Shown here: piece by piece, positions 59,937 through 64,000 of the stretch
Position numbering within the stretch: the first letter of the stretch is position 1
Layout: the number at the start of each line of letters is the position of its first letter
Assembly (NCBI GenBank): GCA_014656495.1
Contig: BNCN01000011.1
Location: forward strand, 275,547-339,546
Reading direction: 5' to 3'
Source: Comamonas sp. KCTC 72670
GTDB taxonomy: Bacteria > Myxococcota > Myxococcia > Myxococcales > Myxococcaceae
DNA length: 64,000 bases
The notes under the pieces: generated by a model
Told to the model about the DNA's origin: nothing
Database searches by the model: none
The model's input: the letters and a program-made list of their open reading frames with translations, nothing else
Program-made: the position numbers and the translations under genes

Positions 59937-61136
59937 TCAGCAGTTCCTGGCACCGGCGCGCGGGAGTTCTGCCCGAGCCAGGATTACTGTCCGACCCCAC
60001 TCCTCCACGTGGACGACCTGCCCTCGCTGAATGAAGAAGTACCTCGTGTTGAGGACCTTCCCTCCGAAGGCATTCTTCCCGCGGAAGGAGCTCTTCACAA
60101 TCCAGTAGGCATCGCGGGCAACGGGAGCCGACGTCGAGACATGCTCGTAACTGTCGGGGTCATTCATCACCTGCCGGAGATACTGCTTCACCTCCAGCAC
60201 TGAGCCGTCCCAGCCTGAGTTCTTAGGCTTCTCCCCGCGCATCTCCACCATCAGCTTCTCGGCTTCGCGCTGGAGCTGGATTTTCTCCAGCCCCGGCTGG
60301 ATGCGCTTCCGTTGCTGGGCGGCCTGGCCCGACAGGGTGCTCCACTCCTTCGACTTGGCGACCTCGAGTCCCTCGAACCCCTTCAAGGTGGCGTCAGCAG
60401 ATTTCAGCTCCGCCTCCGCCGCCTCCCATTCCTTGGCCTTGGCATGAGCCACTGCACGCGCCAACCCGGCGGAGACCTCCGGACCCTTGACCTTGAAGTT
60501 CTCCTTGCCGCGCAGCTCCCTCGCGCTCGAAAGCGCGGTCGCCGCGTCTGCGTTGCTTGGAGCCAGGGCACTCGCCCTCTCCAGGAGGGGTACGGCATCT
60601 GCGGGCTTCGCGGCGGACAGCAACTCGCGGCCCTTGGCCAGGTACGCTGCGCTACACGGCGCCCAGCTCTTCTCGGGGATGTCCCGGAGGTCCCCAAAGC
60701 TGTTGCAGAGGTCGACGGCTTCGTGGGGCGCCGACGTCGCGACCGCTGCAGCAATGCGCACGGACATGTCCGCTTCATGGGCGCGACTCTCGGCGACCTT
60801 CCGCTGCCCCTCTTCGGCAGAGGCCCGAATCATCGCAATATTGCGGGAACTCTCGTTCCCGTTCCTGATGGCGCCAAAGACGACAATGACGGAAGCAATT
60901 GCGCCAATGACAGCAGCGTTGCGGTGCTTGGAGTCCTTCTTCCTGAAGATTGCGATGGACCCAGCGAGGGCGCCCACCCCCAGCACCGCTCCAGGGTGTC
61001 CAAGCCTCATGACCCAGCCCATGAAGGCAAGCACGAAGCAGGAGGCGATGAGCATGACAAGGACGGGCGTCCCCTTCGGCGGCGTCGGCTGCGAAGGAGG
61101 AGGCGAAAGCGGTTGAGAAGGAGATGCCTGACTCAT
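59937..61136 (-). CDS. Membrane protein with a conserved C-terminal domain, unknown
   Basis: The 399-residue protein has a Pro-rich cytoplasmic start, two or three transmembrane helices (about 27-105), then a soluble part with TPR-like helices (about 175-260) and a C-terminal domain beginning YLRQVMNDPDSYEHV and continuing FRGKNAFGGKVLNTRYFFI. The DPDSYEHV--RGKNAFGG pattern recurs in small exported or membrane proteins of many bacteria, to my memory, without assigned function. It is 101 bases from the HEPN gene on the same strand. Confidence 0.65.
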   Translation of the reverse strand: MSQASPSQPLSPPPSQPTPPKGTPVLVMLIASCFVLAFMGWVMRLGHPGAVLGVGALAGSIAIFRKKDSKHRNAAVIGAIASVIVVFGAIRNGNESSRNIAMIRASAEEGQRKVAESRAHEADMSVRIAAAVATSAPHEAVDLCNSFGDLRDIPEKSWAPCSAAYLAKGRELLSAAKPADAVPLLERASALAPSNADAATALSSARELRGKENFKVKGPEVSAGLARAVAHAKAKEWEAAEAELKSADATLKGFEGLEVAKSKEWSTLSGQAAQQRKRIQPGLEKIQLQREAEKLMVEMRGEKPKNSGWDGSVLEVKQYLRQVMNDPDSYEHVSTSAPVARDAYWIVKSSFRGKNAFGGKVLNTRYFFIQRGQVVHVEEWGRTVILARAELPRAGARNC

Positions 61137-61989
61137 GCCGGGATGATGCCGCCTTCCCTACTCCCCTCGTCAAGCCGCTACTCCGGCTCTTGATGAGTCT
61201 CTCTCTGAGAGCCGAAGACCGCCCCGAAGAATCGCTCCGTGCCCGCACGTCTCTGTCTCCGCCCGCGGGCAGAGACTCTACAGAAGCCGCTCGTCCACGC
61301 CTTCAGGCGCGACACGTCCGAAGGCAGAGCGCAGCCTCTTCGTCCATACCTCTCAAGGGTGAGTCCCCAACTCCTCGACGCCCCAGGGAGGGCTCGCTAC
61401 TGTCCTCACGATGAGCGGCAGCTCCTTCATGCCGCGCGGGGAACGCCCAATGCCCAAGAGGGTCCAGAGCGTGCTGAACGGCAGGGTGTTCGAGGCCTCC
61501 GACTTCCGCTGGACGCTGCTAACCCTCAACCGGGAGCGGACGCTGACCGACGCCGAAATGGCGGCCTCCCCGGCCCAGGTGCAAGAGACTGACGGACTGG
61601 CTGCGTGGGCACGGACCGAGAGGGGGTTCGGTGCCCGCTCATGTGCTGGAGCATCAGGAGCGGCCCAGTACGAATCACGAAACTGCGATGGACGAATTCC
61701 GCCGGCAGGCAGGTGCTTACAGCCCCTAACAAACGTCAGAGCAGAGGCAGCCTCCTTGTGAGATGGTCAGTAACTGGCTGGCAGCTATGCGGGATAGACC
61801 TATAATCTGTCCTCGGGGCTTCCCGGTGGTTGCCGCGATCTGTTAACTTTCCTGAACGAGCAACGGGGCGGCCCTGGGCCTCCCGCTTCGTGAGGAGACC
61901 AGCGCCTGACCAGCCCGATCCTTGGCGTCCAATCTCGCTGCCCGCGCGCTCAACCGTGTTCTCTTGGGCGTCGCGGCACTTTCGGATTC
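61137..61989. other. 853-base stretch without a confident gene
   Basis: The best open frame runs 61411-61761 on the plus strand (116 residues, MSGSSFMPRGERPMPKRVQ at the start) and could be a fragment, but it has no known motif and loses protein-like character in its second half. Several other short frames overlap on both strands. I annotate no gene here. Confidence 0.5.
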
Positions 61990-62691
61990 ATGAACGCGAC
62001 TGTTGTTGCCATGTCGCTCGCCCTCTCAGCGTGCGGTACTCCCTTCAGACGAACCAAGCGACCAGTCGCTGTGGCGAGCCCCATCGGGTTTTCAACCGTG
62101 GCGCCGACCACGCTGTTGACGGTCAACAGACCGACCGAGGAGCAGCACGCGGAACTGCAGCGCGCTCTGGACGTCATTGATGCGGCGCTTCTCATCGCCA
62201 ACAAGCCGATCATCGTGGACGGGCAACCCCAAAGCGAGAATGCGCTCAGGGAGCAAGCACATGCGGCCGTGAGGAAAGCGTGGTCCGTGCTCGAACACGA
62301 GGTCCTAGCGCCACTTGAGGAAGACGTAATGGCAATGAATGTGCAAATGGGAGTCGGGTGGAGCTTCCCGGCCGTCGATCCCATCGCACAGCTTGAAGAG
62401 ATTCGGACCCAGCTCAAGCGTCTCCGGAGGCTCGCCTCGCATACGGTGGATTTTACCATTCGAACACTGCCGAAAGCGGGCGTGAAATTCGAACTGGTGC
62501 CTCTCAATAGCGTGGCTCGGGGTCGGAGTGGCATGAGCGATCAATTGCTCCTCAACATTATCCGAGGACACTACACGCTAACCTTTACCGACGGAAACAA
62601 GCGCTGCGACTGCAAGCTCGAACTCTACGACGACCCTCCAACAGAGCTTATCTGCGATCTCACTCGGGGCGGCGAATGCACCCGTCGCTGA
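61990..62691 (+). CDS. Putative lipoprotein, unknown
   Basis: The 233-residue protein has a short leader and lipobox (ALSACG). The mature part is helical in the middle (EEQHAELQRALDVIDAALLI, LEEIRTQLKRLRRLASH) and beta-rich at the end (HYTLTFTDGNKRCDCKLELY) with four cysteines clustered near the C-terminus (CDC, ICD, GEC). No family is recognised. It lies nine bases before a membrane-protein gene, so the two form a unit typical of island cargo. Confidence 0.55.
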   Translation: MNATVVAMSLALSACGTPFRRTKRPVAVASPIGFSTVAPTTLLTVNRPTEEQHAELQRALDVIDAALLIANKPIIVDGQPQSENALREQAHAAVRKAWSVLEHEVLAPLEEDVMAMNVQMGVGWSFPAVDPIAQLEEIRTQLKRLRRLASHTVDFTIRTLPKAGVKFELVPLNSVARGRSGMSDQLLLNIIRGHYTLTFTDGNKRCDCKLELYDDPPTELICDLTRGGECTRR

Positions 62692-62700
62692 AAGAATAAG

Positions 62701-63387
62701 ATGCCCAGCAAACCAGCGAAGCAGTTACATGAGGATGGCGCTCAGGGCAACCAGAAGCTGAATGCGGTCCCGAAGCTCGCCGGCACGAGCAAGTTGTTTG
62801 TGCATCGCATTCTTCAATTTTTCGTGGCGACCGCCATCGGGCTTGCGCCCTTTTTGGGGAAGCTCTCCGTCCCCGGATTCTCGGCGCTGCTGGAGATTTT
62901 CCCCCTTCAGCTCCAGAGCGCGCTGTTACCGCTGTCTTCTGTCCTGATGGGAGTGATCGTTGTCACCACTGACTTCCTGATAGAGGATGGGCCGCTCAGC
63001 CGCAAGCGGTCCCGGAAAATCATGTTCTCACTGGTTGCCGTCGCGGGAGTCGGACTTCTTGGCCTGCTGACCGTTCACACCCTGGCTGTGGCCCAAGTCT
63101 CGTTCAGCGGGGGTGCCCACAAGGCGAGCTTCGTGATCGGCTTTCCGCCACACGAATACGCCGGGCCCGATTGCCCGAAGCGTTGCGTTGGCCTCTCCTC
63201 GGAAGCCTGTATCGAACAGTACCTCGGCCTGGAGCCTACCTTGGTCACCACCTGCTTCGGAGAAGCCAAAGTCTCGAGCGCGAAGCTCGTCTACGCCCTC
63301 TTGTACCTCTGCGTAATGGGCTCTCTCGCCGCGATGGTCGGGGTCGGCATCCTCGCGGCCCGCCGTAAACGTGCAGGGGCTCATTGA
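62701..63387 (+). CDS. Integral membrane protein, unknown
   Basis: The 228-residue protein has about four hydrophobic segments (for example ILQFFVATAIGLAPFLGKL, IMFSLVAVAGVGLLGLLTV, ALLYLCVMGSLAAMVGVGIL) and a loop of about 75 residues with four cysteines (GPDCPKRCVGLSSEACIEQ, TTCFGE) that probably faces the periplasm. It is nine bases after the lipoprotein gene. No recognised family. Confidence 0.55.
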   Translation: MPSKPAKQLHEDGAQGNQKLNAVPKLAGTSKLFVHRILQFFVATAIGLAPFLGKLSVPGFSALLEIFPLQLQSALLPLSSVLMGVIVVTTDFLIEDGPLSRKRSRKIMFSLVAVAGVGLLGLLTVHTLAVAQVSFSGGAHKASFVIGFPPHEYAGPDCPKRCVGLSSEACIEQYLGLEPTLVTTCFGEAKVSSAKLVYALLYLCVMGSLAAMVGVGILAARRKRAGAH

Positions 63388-63510
63388 GTTCCGGGAAAGG
63401 CTCCACCGAAGCGCTTCCTGGCGAGCAGGCGGAACCGTCGGTAGCGACCTCCCACCCAAAGCGTCAGCGCGCCCCAAGGCTTGATTGGGCCGTCCCGCTT
63501 AAATGCACTT

Positions 63511-63741
63511 TCAAAGTGGACGTCTTCCCCCTGTGTCAGGGAAGTTGTCGCCTCGGCTGACGTGCCGAGCACATCGGCCTCTCCCTTTCTCGGGGTGCCG
63601 GTGTGCGCGCAGGACGCTTGAGTCCACATAGTGCAGCGTCCAATCCAGGCTCATGTCCTGGTGGTCCTTCGCCTGAAGTCGGCGCACCACATGGCTCCAG
63701 ACACCTGACCACTGCCAGAGGGAGAAGCAGCAGGTGGGCAA
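63511..63741 (-). pseudogene. Fragment of an IS5-family transposase
   Basis: The minus-strand reading from 63741 contains LDWTLHYVDSSVLRAHRHPEKG preceded by GVWSHVVRRLQAK, which matches the start of the catalytic part of IS5/IS427-type transposases (D-x-S-x-(V/L)-R-A-H). Only about 75 residues are left; the downstream part is missing or out of frame. I see no intact ends. It is a remnant next to a second insertion sequence. Confidence 0.6.
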
Positions 63742-63815
63742 CTTCCAGGGTCAAGTCCCGAATCCTGTGTAGTTGGTTCGGAGGGGGTTCGGGGGAGGAA
63801 GGCTCCTTGGCGGGG

Positions 63816-64000
63816 TCATTCAGCGGTGTCTGAGTTTGAGTTCAGCAGGGACATGTCGAGGTAGCGACGGTCGTCCCAGACGCCCGTGACTTCGAAGGCG
63901 ACAGCGGTGATGAGGCGCAGCGCGCTGGCGCGGTCCGGGAAGGCGCCCACGGAGCGGATGCGGCGCTTCACCTCACCGTGGAGGCGCTCCAGGCCGTTGG
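63816..64000 (-). mobile_element. IS256-family transposase, C-terminal part (cut by window edge)
   Basis: The minus strand encodes, from the edge, NGLERLHGEVKRRIRSVGAF then FPDRASALRLITAV and WDDRRYLDMS, ending at a TGA at 63816-63818. This is the C-terminus of Mutator/IS256-type transposases. The catalytic DDE residues lie outside the window. It marks the right end of the visible island segment. Confidence 0.85.

Noticed and set aside
61411..61761. A 116-residue open frame as a gene
   Set aside because: No ribosome site or motif, and the second half does not look protein-like.

Overview
This window is GC-rich (roughly 70% by eye) and comes from a myxobacterium of the Myxococcaceae (Myxococcus, Corallococcus or a close relative). 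The strongest evidence is an mglB-mglA pair whose MglA keeps the M. xanthus residue numbering (P-loop at 19-27, Thr78, Gln82, NKRD at 141-144). Downstream, gene for gene, lies the neighbourhood I recall from M. xanthus, ending in the biosurfactant-polysaccharide export pair wzpB-wzaB. Locus order is from memory; no database was searched.

Layout. 1-8.5 kb is housekeeping: a SirB1-type C-terminus, a Nudix hydrolase, moaC, a trans-sulfuration enzyme, trxB, a cNMP-binding protein, radC, a DUF3006 protein and recQ. 8.5-23.4 kb holds two very large membrane-anchored TPR proteins. They flank a minus-strand run for surface glycan or lipid modification (FAD oxidoreductase, GT2, polysaccharide deacetylase, acyltransferase, epimerase). 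23.5-26 kb is a translation island: serS, four serine tRNAs with different anticodons, tRNA-Arg(ACG) directly before its modifying enzyme TadA, and the SRP RNA. 26-31.6 kb holds an ALG9/PIG-B-like mannosyltransferase and dnaX-ybaB-recR; dnaX appears to need a +1 frameshift to make tau.

31.6-51.2 kb is an envelope and motility region. A minus-strand operon (surface barrel with carboxypeptidase-regulatory-like domains, FecR lipoprotein, Ser/Thr kinase with a TonB-like AgmX/PglI C-terminus) diverges from mglBA. mglBA is followed by a gliding-machinery-like set: periplasmic TPR proteins resembling GltD and GltE, a small GltF-like protein, and an FHA-TM-TonB-like GltG-like protein. A cNMP-binding protein and the WzpB/WzaB secretion pair come next. 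The likely logic is a polarity switch (MglA/MglB) encoded beside a trans-envelope complex and a polysaccharide exporter. 51.2-57.5 kb is a minus-strand run for peptidoglycan recycling (LD-carboxypeptidase, serine hydrolase, Mpl), with a TlpA-like lipoprotein, SuhB and an RsmB-type methyltransferase.

From tRNA-Asn at 57.6 kb to the right edge the character changes: lower GC, sparse genes, a HEPN-motif protein, unfamiliar membrane proteins and lipoproteins, an IS5-family fragment and an IS256-family transposase cut by the window edge. I read this as a decayed genomic island. The best candidates for something undescribed are the dnaX frameshift signal, the zinc-finger/GYF protein with its internal proline-motif array, the kinase/FHA pair around mglBA, and the HEPN protein.
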